Shown piece by piece: positions 1 through 9,985 of a DNA stretch of 64,000 nucleotides. The stretch comes from Macrosoma leucophasiata (lineage: Eukaryota > Arthropoda > Insecta > Lepidoptera > Hedylidae). The notes beneath the pieces are model-generated. The model had not been told where the DNA came from, did not search any database, and saw only the letters and a program-made list of their open reading frames with translations. How positions within the stretch are numbered: the first letter of the stretch is position 1; each line of letters opens with the position of its first letter. A program made the translations under genes and the position numbers. The stretch spans positions 22,120,501 through 22,184,500 of the forward strand of contig JAWQUS010000010.1 of the NCBI GenBank assembly GCA_036365455.1, given 5' to 3'.

Positions 1-3000
1 CCCCCCGCGCTCCTCACCCCGCCGCCTGCTGCTCGACTGGTCCTTCTACAGCTCGCTCGTCATCCGCGAGCTCACGCTCAGGTGCGCCCGCCGCCCCCCG
101 CCCCCCGCGCTCCTCCCCCCGCCGCCTGCTGCTCGACTGGTCCTTCTACAGCTCGCTCGTCATCCGCGAGCTCACGCTCAGGTGCGCCCGCCGCCCCCCG
201 CCCCCCGCGCTCCTCACCCCGCCGCCTGCTGCTCGACTGGTCCTTCTACAGCTCGCTCGTCATCCGCGAGCTCACGCTCAGGTGCGCCCGCCGCCCCCCG
301 CCCCCCGCGCTCCTCCCCCCGCCGCCTGCTGCTTGACTGGGCCTTCTACAGCTCGCTCGTCATCCGCGAGCTCACGCTCAGGTGCGCCCGCTGCCCCCCG
401 CGCTCCTCCCCCCGCCGCCTGCTGCTCGACTGGTCCTTCTACAGCTCGCTCGTCATCCGCGAGCTCACGCTCAGGTGCGCCCGCCGCCCCCCGCCCCCCG
501 CGCTCCTCCCCCCGCCGCCTGCTGCTCGACTGGTCCTTCTACAGCTCGCTCGTCATCCGCGAGCTCACGCTCAGGTGCGCCCGCCGCCCCCCGCCCCCCG
601 CGCTCCTCACCCCGCCGCCTGCTGCTCGACTGGTCCTTCTACAGCTCGCTCGTCATCCGCGAGCTCACGCTCAGGTGCGCCCGCCGCCCCCCGCCCCCCG
701 CGCTCCTCCCCCCGCCGCCTGCTGCTCGACTGGTCCTTCTACAGCTCGCTCGTCATCCGCGAGCTCACGCTCAGGTGCGCCCGCCGCCCCCCGCCCCCCG
801 CGCTCCTCCTCCCGCCGCCTGCTGTTCGACTGGGCCTTCTACAGCTCGCTCGTCATCCGCGAGCTCACGCTCAGGTGCGCCCGCCGCCCCCCGCCCCCCG
901 CGCTCCTCCCCCCGCCGCCTGCTGCTCGACTGGTCCTTCTACAGCTCGCTCGTCATCCGCGAGCTCACGCTCAGGTGCGCCCGCCGCCCCCCGCCCCCCG
1001 CGCTCCTCCCCCCGCCGCCTGCTGCTCGACTGGTCCTTCTACAGCTCGCTCGTCATCCGCGAGCTCACGCTCAGGTGCGCCCGCCGCCCCCCGCCCCCCG
1101 CGCTCCTCCCCCCGCCGCCTGCTGCTCGACTGGTCCTTTTACAGCTCGCTCGTCATCCGCGAGCTCACGCTCAGGTGCGCCCCCCGCCCCCCGCCGCCTG
1201 CTGCTCGACTGGTCCTTCTACAGCTCGCTCGTCATCCGCGAGCTCACGCTCAGGTGCGCCCGCCGCCCCCCGCCCCCCGCGCTCCTCCCCCCGCCGCCTG
1301 CTGCTCGACTGGTCCTTCTACAGCTCGCTCGTCATCCGCGAGCTCACGCTCAGGTGCGCCCCCCCGCCCCCCGCCGCCTGCTGCTCGACTGGTCCTTCTA
1401 CAGCTCGCTCGTCATCCGCGAGCTCACGCTCAGGTGCGCCCGCCGCCCCCCGCCCCCCGCGCTCCTCCCCCCGCCGCCTGCTGCTCGACTGGTCCTTCTA
1501 CAGCTCGCTCGTCATCCGCGAGCTCACGCTCAGGTGCGCCCGCCGCCCCCCGCCCCCCGCGCTCCTCCCCCCGCCGCCTGCTGCTCGACTGGTCCTTCTA
1601 CAGGCTCGCTCGTCATCCGCGAGCTCACGCTCAGGTGCGCCCGCCGCCCCCCGCCCCCCGCGCTCCTCCCCCCGCCGCCTGCTGCTCGACTGGTCCTTCT
1701 ACAGCTCGCTCGTCATCCGCGAGCTCACGCTCAGGTGCGCCCCCCGCCCCCCGCCGCCTGCTGCTCGACTGGTCCTTCTACAGCTCGCTCGTCATCCGCG
1801 AGCTCACGCTCAGGTGCGCCCGCCGCCCCCCGCCCCCCGCGCTCCTCCTCCCGCCGCCTGCTGTTCGACTGGGCCTTCTACAGCTCGCTCGTCATCCGCG
1901 AGCTCACGCTCAGGTGCGCCCGCCGCCCCCCGCCCCCCGCGCTCCTCCCCCCGCCGCCTGCTGCTCGACTGGTCCTTCTACAGCTCGCTCGTCATCCGCG
2001 AGCTCACGCTCAGGTGCGCCCGCCGCCCCCCGCCCCCCGCGCTCCTCCCCCCGCCGCCTGCTGCTCGACTGGTCCTTCTACAGCTCGCTCGTCATCCGCG
2101 AGCTCACGCTCAGGTGCGCCCGCCGCCCCCCGCCCCCCGCGCTCCTCCCCCCGCCGCCTGCTGCTCGACTGGTCCTTCTACAGCTCGCTCGTCATCCGCG
2201 AGCTCACGCTCAGGTGCGCCCCGCCGCCCCCCGCCGCCTGCTGCTCGACTGGTCCTTCTACAGCTCGCTCGTCATCCGCGAGCTCACGCTCAGGTGCGCC
2301 CGCCGCCCCCCGCCCCCCGCGCTCCTCCCCCCGCCGCCTGCTGCTCGACTGGTCCTTCTACAGCTCGCTCGTCATCCGCGAGCTCACGCTCAGGTGCGCC
2401 CCCCGCCCCCCGCCGCCTGCTGCTCGACTGGTCCTTCTACAGCTCGCTCGTCATCCGCGAGCTCACGCTCAGGTGCGCCCGCCGCCCCCCGCGCTCCTCC
2501 CCCCGCCGCCTGCTGCTCGACTGGTCCTTCTACAGCTCGCTCGTCATCCGCGAGCTCACGCTCAGGTGCGCCCGCCGCCCCCCGCCCCCCGCGCTCCTCC
2601 CCCCGCCGCCTGCTGCTCGACTGGTCCTTCTACAGCTCGCTCGTCATCCGCGAGCTCACGCTCAGGTGCGCCCGCCGCCCCCCGCCCCCCGCGCTCCTCC
2701 CCCCGCCGCCTGCTGCTCGACTGGTCCTTCTACAGCTCGCTCGTCATCCGCGAGCTCACGCTCAGGTGCGCCCGCCGCCCCCCGCCCCCCGCGCTCCTCC
2801 CCCCGCCGCCTGCTGCTCGACTGGTCCTTCTACAGCTCGCTCGTCATCCGCGAGCTCACGCTCAGGTGCGCCCCCCGCCCCCCGCCGCCTGCTGCTCGAC
2901 TGGTCCTTCTACAGCTCGCTCGTCATCCGCGAGCTCACGCTCAGGTGCGCCCGCCGCCCCCCGCCCCCCGCGCTCCTCCCCCCGCCGCCTGCTGCTCGAC

Positions 3001-3744
3001 TGGTCCTTCTACAGCTCGCTCGTCATCCGCGAGCTCACGCTCAGGTGCGCCCGCCGCCCCCCGCCCCCCGCGCTCCTCCCCCCGCCGCCTGCTGCTCGAC
3101 TGGTCCTTCTACAGCTCGCTCGTCATCCGCGAGCTCACGCTCAGGTGCGCCCGCCGCCCCCCGCCCCCCGCGCTCCTCCCCCCGCCGCCTGCTGCTCGAC
3201 TGGTCCTTCTACAGCTCGCTCGTCATCCGCGAGCTCACGCTCAGGTGCGCCCGCCGCCCCCCGCCCCCCGCGCTCCTCCCCCCGCCGCCTGCTGCTCGAC
3301 TGGTCCTTCTACAGCTCGCTCGTCATCCGCGAGCTCACGCTCAGGTGCGCCCGCCGCCCCCCGCCCCCCGCGCTCCTCCCCCCGCCGCCTGCTGCTCGAC
3401 TGGTCCTTCTACAGCTCGCTCGTCATCCGCGAGCTCACGCTCAGGTGCGCCCGCCGCCCCCCGCCCCCCGCGCTCCTCCCCCCGCCGCCTGCTGCTCGAC
3501 TGGTCCTTCTACAGCTCGCTCGTCATCCGCGAGCTCACGCTCAGGTGCGCCCGCCGCCCCCCGCCCCCCGCGCTCCTCCCCCCGCCGCCTGCTGCTCGAC
3601 TGGTCCTTCTACAGCTCGCTCGTCATCCGCGAGCTCACGCTCAGGTGCGCCCGCCGCCCCCCGCCCCCCGCGCTCCTCACCCCGCCGCCTGCTGCTCGAC
3701 TGGTCCTTCTACAGCTCGCTCGTCATCCGCGGGCTCACGCTCAG
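1..3744 (+). repeat. 100-bp minisatellite made of an RFX exon end plus its splice donor
   Basis: The array holds about 39 tandem units and continues past the left edge of the window. The main unit is 100 bp; shorter units of about 78-95 bp differ mostly by losses in the C-rich spacer. Each unit has about 63 nt of exon encoding DWSFYSSLVIRELTLR, the donor CAG|GTGCGC, and about 37 nt of C-rich intron. The peptide matches the conserved RFX segment just before SAASFGSFHLIRLL. The exon-derived part is nearly invariant; the few changes seen include TGGGCC for TGGTCC (three units), CCTTTTACAG near 1136, an extra G near 1603, and the last unit, which has CGGGCTC and a weaker donor, GTTGTC. Because 100 is not a multiple of 3 and no unit contains a stop, all three + frames stay open for over 3 kb; these are not genes. 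Confidence 0.95.
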
Positions 3745-6700
3745 GTTGTCCGCCACCGTAAAGTACGGACAGTACACAGTATATGGTACACGGTACAGAT
3801 AGCGGACGAACTTTGGCCGGAATGCCGCTGGTCTGGTGGGGTCCCTCGCGCCGGATCCGCGCACCTTCTACACTTAGCGTACATAGGTGGCGAGGACACG
3901 CACGGGCACTGTCTTCATAGCTACTAATTTTATCATTTACCTGCTAGCTTTATTTCGCACGCGCTGCTTACGGCGCCACCGGTCGAAAATTAGTCATACC
4001 AACTCAGAAGCCTTTGTGGGTTCACACACTATCTGTACTAGATTTAAGCTCTCATTTAAAAGAGCTCTTACTGAGTTTGTTGGGTAGCGGAGTTCTTCTC
4101 AGTAGTGACTGCACTTGGAACTCTGCTAAGTGAATAACATTGATCTTGACGAACAAGTTTTTCTTTTTCTTCATTTATTATCATTGAAGGAATTGAAAAA
4201 TTTTATGATTATTATGTTTTAACCAAATAGTTTAAATTTTAATTTTTAATTTACTATTAATATATGATTTTGCTTTTACTATATGTAATGGTTATTCGCT
4301 CTAGGTAGTTTATGATTTATTGACGTTTTGAAAGTATCTGTAAAGATCTATTCGAAATAAAAATATTTTATATTCTTTTCTATTCTATTCTATACACAAC
4401 AACTTGCTCAACAATCATCACGTCATATGATCTAATGTATAGTTCGTGTCACAGAATCGTATATCGTATATGACGTTTGAATGTAACGATTGTGCGGCAC
4501 AGGTCGGCGGCGTCGTTCGGCTCGTTCCACCTGATCCGGCTGCTGTACGACGAGTACGTGTCGTTCCTCGTGGAGCGCCGCGTGGCCGCGCACCTGCGCC
4601 TGCCGCCCATCGCCGTCATGCACCGCGACCTGGTGCGTACACTTACGGGAACACATAGTGCGAGATTCACAGGCCGCACTACGACTTTACTTTGAGCAAA
4701 GTATGCTTAGAACTGTCAGAAATGTATGGGTTTTGACGGTTCGAAGCGTACTTTGCTCGAAAGTAAAGTCGTAGTGCGGTCTATGAATCTCACCCATAGA
4801 AAGGCGCACGGAGTTTTGGCGGGAAGCTTGAATGATGCGTGTGGTGCTCTTATTTTATTTCATACTAGCCGATCCGGCAAACTTCGTATTGCCTCAGAAT
4901 GAAAATATGACATGTGTGTCGAAGGTTTGATAGATACGTATATTTGTATGGGAAAATGAAATGGTGGGTTTTGCTATTTCCCTTCAATTTCTTCATATTT
5001 TTCTTACCTTTTAAACATTCCCTGGACTTCCATTAATCATTCAAAATCAATATAAGCCAAATCGGTCCAGCCATTCACGCGTGATGCCGTGACCAAGAAA
5101 ACGGGTTGCATTTTTATATATATAGATTTTTGGTGTATTTCTGAGTTATATTAAATAAAGTTGGTGGTATTTTGTTTGATATAGGCTTATTACAGTGCTC
5201 GTGTGTAGTAAAATAGAATAACAGTTCGAAAACACGTTCTTTTGGGTTGCCTCCGAAACTTCATTGTAAATGTTCTGGTAAAGTAGCCATTGCTTTACTC
5301 GAATAACTGTGACTCTGACTAACGGACTGATAAATAATTGACTAACTGATTCTGACTCTCTGACTCTTTGACGTTGCTTATTACGAATACGAAATATCGT
5401 TTTACTTGACACTGACAATATGCATAACAAGCAATGCCATTTAATATAAAAAAATACTCACATACTTAGCATGCACGCACCAGTACACGTACAGTCAACG
5501 GCAAAAGTAGATCATCAAAATCGGACATTCAATACTAATTGTCATAATTTGCGTCAAAGTAGTGTGGCGGTTTAGTGTTTCTAAAGTACAAGATTAAGAT
5601 TGTGACGTGTACCAATACTATTTTGACGCAAATTACGGTAGTTAGTATTGAATGTCTGATTTTGATCACCTACTTTTGCCGTTGACCGTACGCCTGTACA
5701 AACACACCCATACACGCACACACGCACGCATGAATGCTCGCATGAATGACGTGCATTGCATAGAAGCAGAAGATATTTACGTCAGTATACGGATTGGGTT
5801 GGGGTACATGTTTTCTTTAAAATATTTTTTTCTAAAAATGATTTAACTTTTAATATTTACCCCCTTATTCATAAACGTATTTTAGCTAGTGTTGCTAATC
5901 TCTCCTTTGTCTTTTTCTATCCTGCACGTTTGACAATGCTACTGACAAGGACAAAGCATTCTATAGCTAAAACATATCTAATGTACATTTTGTTTTTAAA
6001 GAAAAATGGAAAGAAAAAATTGACTTCAGGCGAGACTCGAACTCGCGACCCACTGGGAATCCAGTCCAGCCGCTCCTCCAATTGAGCCACCGAAGCCCTG
6101 CCCAATCTGTCAAATTTTTCCTTCACATCTATTGCATTGTTTTATGGTAGCAGCAGCGCCATCCATTACCAACTATGCTAGTTAGGCAACCATAAAACAA
6201 TGCAATAGATGTGAAGGAAAAATTTGACAGATTGGGCAGGGCTTCGGTGGCTCAATTGGAGGAGCGGCTGGACTGGATTCCCAGTGGGTCGCGAGTTCGA
6301 GTCTCGCCTGAAGTCAATTTTTTCTTTCCATTTTTCTTTAAAAACAAAATATATTTCACAATCATGTGTTAATGCGAAATAATATAAAACAAATATCTAA
6401 TGTACGTTTATGAATAAGGGGGTAAATTAATAACATATTTTTAAAAAAAGGATATCCGTTTATTTTTTGATGAGGTGGTTAGGTGATTTCTATATATTTG
6501 CCTTTATGCGATGCACGCAACAGGTTCACACCCATGCACAAATACTTACATACATGCACACGTACACGCTCACACACGAACGCACATAGGCACTACGTAC
6601 GCACTGACTCACTTGCGCACATAGGTACTACACACGTCCAATTTTCAAACGTACAACTATTTATATTCTAACATAATCTTTAAAAACGTCAATTGCAGGA

Positions 6701-6932
6701 TGATGAAGAGACCACATCAGAGCAAGCTCACGACGGCGAAGACGAGATCATGGAGCAGGACGGGCAGGAGGTCCAGGACGCCCAGGACGTCCAGGACCAG
6801 GAGCTGGAGCAAGAGCTGGAACAAGAGCTGGAGCAGGAGCTGGAGCACGAGCAGGAGCAGGACTGGGAGTGGGGGGACGAGGAAGACGAGGAGGACGACG
6901 TCGGGGAGTGCAAGAAGGCCAAGTTGGCGTAA
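1..6932 (+). CDS. Rfx: RFX-family transcription factor, C-terminal part (spliced, 5' part outside window)
   Basis: RFX proteins bind X-box promoter motifs through a winged-helix domain and, in the RFX1-3 group, control ciliary and other genes as dimers. Only the C-terminal end is visible. The array copies encode DWSFYSSLVIRELTLR. The next exon (4503-4632) encodes SAASFGSFHLIRLLYDEY and then PIAVM, and the last exon (6699-6932) encodes an acidic, Gln-rich tail ending KKAKLA. This order matches the end of the RFX1-3 dimerization region and its acidic C-terminus as I know them. Splice phases fit: ...CTC AG|G TCG between the first two exons, then phase 0. The DNA-binding domain must lie left of the window. 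Which array donor joins 4503 is unknown. Family assignment is firm; the exact RFX1/2/3 orthology is inferred. Confidence 0.88.
3745..4502 (+). other. Rfx intron with a LINE 3' fragment
   Basis: This is the intron between the last array unit and the 4503 exon. It is AT-rich after about 3900. A LINE-derived 3' end lies at about 4065-4395. I see no other gene. Confidence 0.7.
4065..4395 (+). mobile_element. LINE-type 3' end fragment (family D)
   Basis: It starts near TACTGAGTTTGTTGGG and contains TTCTCAGTAG and GGAACTCTGC, followed by T-rich DNA ending near AATAAAAATATT. The same order of motifs recurs at 7030-7375, 23200-23375 and 30620-30895. This suggests a truncated retroelement tail; its clade is not resolved. 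Confidence 0.5.
4503..4632 (+). CDS. Rfx: Rfx penultimate exon (dimerization region)
   Basis: This 130-nt exon begins after GCGGCACAG, finishes the split Arg codon and encodes 43 residues, including SFGSFHLIRLLYDEY and PPIAVM. It ends at GACCTG before donor GTGCGT in phase 0. It is very GC-rich compared with the flanking introns. Homologues carry a glycine or acidic residue where this protein has HRDL after PIAVM. Confidence 0.9.
4664..4788. mobile_element. Small inverted-repeat (MITE-like) element in the Rfx intron
   Basis: Imperfect 39-40-bp arms (4664-4702 and 4749-4788) share CGCACTACGACTTTACTTT and AGCAAAGTA and flank a 46-bp loop. It sits only about 30 nt downstream of the splice donor at 4633. 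Confidence 0.7.
4865..5127 (-). mobile_element. Helitron-like non-autonomous fragment
   Basis: Read on the - strand it begins at CTATATATATAAAAATGCAA, carries GGCTGGACCGATTTGGCTTA and ends CCGGATCGGCTAGTATG. The CTAGT-type end and the 'ACCGATTTGG' module are typical of lepidopteran Helitron-derived repeats. Confidence 0.55.
5491..5689. mobile_element. Short TIR element (MITE)
   Basis: About 50-bp near-perfect terminal inverted repeats begin CAGTCAACGGCAAAAGTAG on the left and end CTACTTTTGCCGTTGACCG on the right, bounded by TA on each side. No coding capacity. The TA target suggests a Tc1/mariner- or pogo-type origin. Confidence 0.75.
5699..5745. repeat. CA-rich simple sequence
   Basis: ACACACCCATACACGCACAC-type degenerate CA repeat. 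A similar tract lies at about 6515-6625. Confidence 0.6.
5860..6422. mobile_element. MITE with CCCCCTTATTCATAAACGTA ends, split by a nested insertion
   Basis: The left part (5860-5986) and right part (6393-6422) are separated by the inverted-dimer element. The ends CCCCCTTATTCATAAACGTA and TACGTTTATGAATAAGGGGG are inverted repeats. A second, uninterrupted copy lies at 36235-36368, which confirms the original structure. Confidence 0.75.
5987..6392 (+). mobile_element. Inverted-dimer tRNA-related SINE with 162-bp arms
   Basis: Arm 5987-6148 is the reverse complement of 6189-6350 with no mismatch that I can find; the loop is 40 bp. The right arm carries a tRNA-like head (GGCTTCGGTGGCTCAATTGG for box A, GAGTTCGAGTCTC for box B, acceptor-like GACTTC/GAAGTC). 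A tail ending GCGAAATAATATAAAAC follows the right arm. A 13-bp direct duplication, ATATCTAATGTAC, flanks it (5974-5986 and 6393-6405), as expected for target-primed reverse transcription. It interrupts an older MITE. A relative with the same loop sequence sits at 34270-34612. Confidence 0.85.
6699..6932 (+). CDS. Rfx: Rfx last exon, acidic glutamine-rich tail
   Basis: The exon starts after the acceptor TCAATTGCAG at 6698 and reads DDEETTSEQ in phase 0, matching the upstream donor. It encodes 77 residues and stops at TAA 6930-6932. Residues about 24-56 are low-complexity E/Q/D, with an ELEQ repeat four times in a row, followed by a D/E-rich stretch and CKKAKLA. RFX1-3 proteins also end in an acidic stretch followed by a short basic/hydrophobic motif. 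The antisense Ser-rich frame here is a shadow. Confidence 0.85.
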   Translation, partial: DDEETTSEQAHDGEDEIMEQDGQEVQDAQDVQDQELEQELEQELEQELEHEQEQDWEWGDEEDEEDDVGECKKAKLA

Positions 6933-7029
6933 TGTGGCCGGTTAGTGATGTATTTACTTTAGCGGGATGCGCAGGATGTTGGAGCGGGATTGTGAGTGGG
7001 ACGAAGAAGATATGAGGAATAAGAAGAAA

Positions 7030-7375
7030 AGAGCCGACTGAGTTTTTTTGGGGCAAGTTTTTCTCAGATCATATTAGCCTTTGGAACTCTGCCGGTGAAT
7101 GACAAAGAACGACTCTTTCTTTTCTCAAACTTTTTGTTATAAGTTTGTTTTACTGGAAATAAGACATTCTACTGATATACTTATTTACATTAGTATATTA
7201 TATTTAGATTAATCTTAGTGATATTTTTGACTATAAACATATTTTTTTAGCTTGTTTGAAATGTATATCGATTGTTATTCACTTAAATTTGTTTTGTTTG
7301 TTTATGACGTGTCATGAGAGGTGCCTGTCACCCTAAATGAATAAATGAGTTTCTGATTCTGATTCTGATTGTGAA
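7030..7375 (+). mobile_element. LINE-type 3' end (family D) in the Rfx 3' UTR
   Basis: Starts about 100 bp after the Rfx stop with GACTGAGTTTTTTTGGGG, contains GGAACTCTGCCGGTGAATGA, and ends in AATAAA (7340-7345) followed by a TTCTGA-type hexamer tail repeated about three times. Hexamer-like 3' tails are typical of several LINE clades. The AATAAA could serve Rfx as a poly(A) signal. Confidence 0.6.
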
Positions 7376-7384
7376 GTCTTAGAC

Positions 7385-7535
7385 TGGGTGGCACCAAAAT
7401 ATTTGTTAACGTTTAAGTGAATGTAAAATTTTACATCCTTCTCCAACTGTAACAAATTTCTTAAAGTTAGAGAAGGATGTGAAATGTTACATTAACTTTA
7501 ACAAATATGTTGGTTCAACCGAATCTCAGTTAAAG
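7385..7535. mobile_element. MITE copy 1 (CACCAAAATATTTGTTAA ends)
   Basis: Inverted ends GGCACCAAAATATTTGTTAA and TTTAACAAATATGTTGGTTC enclose a palindromic interior (TGTAAAATTTTACATCC and GGATGTGAAATGTTACA). No ORF. Confidence 0.6.
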
Positions 7536-8382
7536 TTTTCGGATGTAAAATTGTACAACAATAACTAACAAATATATTGATATGTTGAAGATATTTTGAT
7601 GCCAGCGAACCTAAGGTCGCATAATGTGGACGGTGAGTGTACGCGGATTTTTTTTTCCAGTTCTCGTACATATCAGTTAGCATTCCTTCCCTTTATTTTC
7701 CATGGGCAAGGTTAAACTTGGGGCGTGGTGCTGGTATATCTAGTGATTTATATAAACAATTTTTTTTTTTAATTTACATCAAAACTGTCTCTTACAGGTA
7801 TCAAAAGTGCAATATGCTGCAATACAACGGATGAAGATAAAGCGCTTACACCTTGCGTCTTGCATAGTACAAAAGACTTGGATAAGTGAAGGAATTTTAT
7901 TGAGGTTTATTATATTGGTAAAATGAATAACGTACAGCGGATCTTACGATGAGATGGAAGTAGCAACTTTGCAGTTAATATTGATTGTTAACACTGACCT
8001 CTATATAATACGCTAGACTGGCCATGCCATACAAAATGATGAATGATCATGAAACAAATTAAAACGGTACATGGTAAAACAGCTTTGTAATATTATCTAG
8101 TGAACCTGAAGAATGTTTAAGGGTAATTATAATATTTTTGACTGTCCGGAATATTTATTATTGAACTGTGGAGTGCTTCTTCTGTTCTAGGAAAAACGAT
8201 TTTTAATTACGATGTTCAAAAATGTTTTTCAATACCAGGAAATGTTCTTTAGCTTCCCTAGATATTATTTCTAAGCGGTTTTAACTTGTACCTTTTCACT
8301 TTTTCTAAGCAATTCAACATGGAACTTGCCATGATTCTTTATCATTTTATTGCCGTGCTGTCATTAGTAATTTGTTAGGTTC
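7536..8382. other. No gene seen
   Basis: AT-rich DNA between two MITE copies. The short ORFs here have no recognisable domains. Confidence 0.5.
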
Positions 8383-8540
8383 GGTTCAATCAAAATATTT
8401 GTGAAAGTTAAAGTTATTGTAAAATTTTACATCCATCTCTAACTTTAACAAATTTGTTTAAGTTCGCGAAGCATGTATGTTAATGTGAACAATGACTATG
8501 ACATAAATGAATAAATATTTTGGTGCAACTGAACCTCAAA
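8383..8540. mobile_element. MITE copy 2 of the same family
   Basis: Ends GGTTCGGTTCAATCAAAATA and TATTTTGGTGCAACTGAACC are inverted; the interior shares GTAAAATTTTACATCC with the copy at 7385. Confidence 0.6.
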
Positions 8541-8619
8541 GGTACGATTCCGGCTCTCAGTACGACTCGGCGGCACGCAGCAGTGCTGTCGCGGTACCAT
8601 ATTTCTCTATTTTTTTTTT

Positions 8620-8902
8620 ATATAGTAAAAGTGGCAAACAAGCATTGCAACAACAACATTGATGTTAAGTTATGACTGCAGCCTTAGACACCCACACAAT
8701 GACCAGAGTTCAAAATGTAGATGCGCTGCCATTCCTGAGGCATTAGGTGATATGCTTCTGTGCCTGAAATTACAGGGCCGTACATTACCACCTGACCGGA
8801 ATACGATAGTGCTGAACACTACCATTTAGCGGCAAGTATTAGGTGATGCGGTGGTGCCTACGCCCGCGAGCTCCGTCACTGGAACTCTACCACCAGTAAA
8901 AA
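8620..8902 (+). repeat. Family A repeat (about 280 bp), full copy
   Basis: Marker motifs in order: GATGTTAAGTTATGACTGCAG, AGACACCCACACAATGACCAG, ATTACAGGGCCGTACATTAC, TACCATTTAGCGGCAAGTAT, then a TACCACCAGTAAAA-type end. No ORF and no tRNA-like promoter is obvious. About ten copies occur in both orientations in this window; class unknown. Confidence 0.8.
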
Positions 8903-8959
8903 TCAGTATTTTCTATTGCATTGCTGCCGCGAAAGTGTCGCGTAGCTCGGAATGTAATC

Positions 8960-9413
8960 ATATTAATATTATAAATGCGAAAGATTGTATGTTTGTTTGT
9001 TACCCCTTCACGCAAAAATTGCTCAACCGATTTTCATGAAATTTGGCACACACAAAGAGGGTAACTTGGATTAACACACAAAATAGTTTTTTTTTCTCTT
9101 TATTATTTAGGGACTTTTATACTCAAGTACATGTCAGGCCCATTATGACCCACACAAATTTCATACCCAACCAACTATAATATGTTCATACTTATTTAAC
9201 ATTTATCACGAGTCAATTAAACTTATAAGTCTGAACAAATTCATGGCATCGTTAGAACTCGGACAAGATAATACATCTATAAACATGCCAGTATTGTACA
9301 GTTGTTATCCCGAAAAAATGTTGTGGGATGCCATGGGATGATTTGATGAGTTTTTACAGGTTACGCGAAATGCGACCTACACGTGGGCGGAGCCGCGGGC
9401 AACAGCTAGTCTC
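8960..9413 (+). mobile_element. Helitron-like element, non-autonomous
   Basis: Begins with ATATTATAAATGCGAAAG, has GCTCAACCGATTTTCATGAA and ends GCCGCGGGCAACAGCTAGT, the characteristic 3' hairpin and CTAGT end. An inner stretch (about 9085-9340) unlike other copies may be a secondary insertion. Confidence 0.7.
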
Positions 9414-9723
9414 TTATAATCTCATAGATAATATTTGGAGTCCAGAAGTGCTGCGGCAGCACCGCTGCGTGCTGCCGAGTTCGGAATCGTACCTTAATGA
9501 TGTTAGTTACACTTCGCGCAAAACTTAAATGCGTCCCTGAAGTTAGTTACAAGTAGCTTTGAAGAAAGCGATTTTATTGTTTAAAAGGGAAGGGGGGTGG
9601 TAAACTTGGCAGTAGTTAACTTTCATTATGCCTACTTATAGAACCTCTCTTTTTTTTCGTCCGTGTGGTCATCGCGATGTTACAGACTGGTGCAAAGTTT
9701 ACGCAGGCCACTTTCTACTTTTC

Positions 9724-9985
9724 ATTGACGGTAGAGTTCCATGTAGGCACCACCGCATTACCTCATCTATCTGCCGCCAAATGGTAGTGTTCAGGACTAT
9801 TGTGGTCAGGTTAGATGGTAATGTATGGTCCCGTAATAACTTTCACAGAGACAGAACAACTTAGGTCTCAGGGATGGTAATGCATCTGCATTTTTAACTC
9901 TGTTCTTTTTATGTAGATCATCACTTAACATCTATGTGAATTGCTTGTTTACCACCTTCGTTCAATAAAAAAAAGACTTCACACG
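9724..9985 (-). repeat. Family A repeat copy
   Basis: Reverse-orientation copy. GGTAGAGTTCCATGTAGGCA is at the left and the CATCACTTAACATC motif near 9930, with a T-rich flank beyond. More diverged than the 59188 copy. Confidence 0.7.

Noticed and set aside
1..3744. CRISPR-like direct repeats
   Set aside because: Units are contiguous, carry no unique spacers and encode a known exon end; the genome is eukaryotic.
182..3927. Three overlapping ORFs of more than 1100 aa in all + frames
   Set aside because: They arise because a 100-bp unit without stops rotates through all frames. The products are Pro/Arg/Ser-rich repeats mixing exon and intron sequence, with no family match beyond the RFX exon fragment.
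5917..6126. 69-aa ORF containing a VAQLEERLDWIPSGSR-like peptide
   Set aside because: This peptide is the translation of the tRNA-like box region of the SINE, a familiar artefact of tRNA-type sequence read as protein.
6728..7056. Ser/Cys-rich and Ala/Pro-rich ORFs on the - strand
   Set aside because: Shadows of the low-complexity acidic tail of the last Rfx exon.
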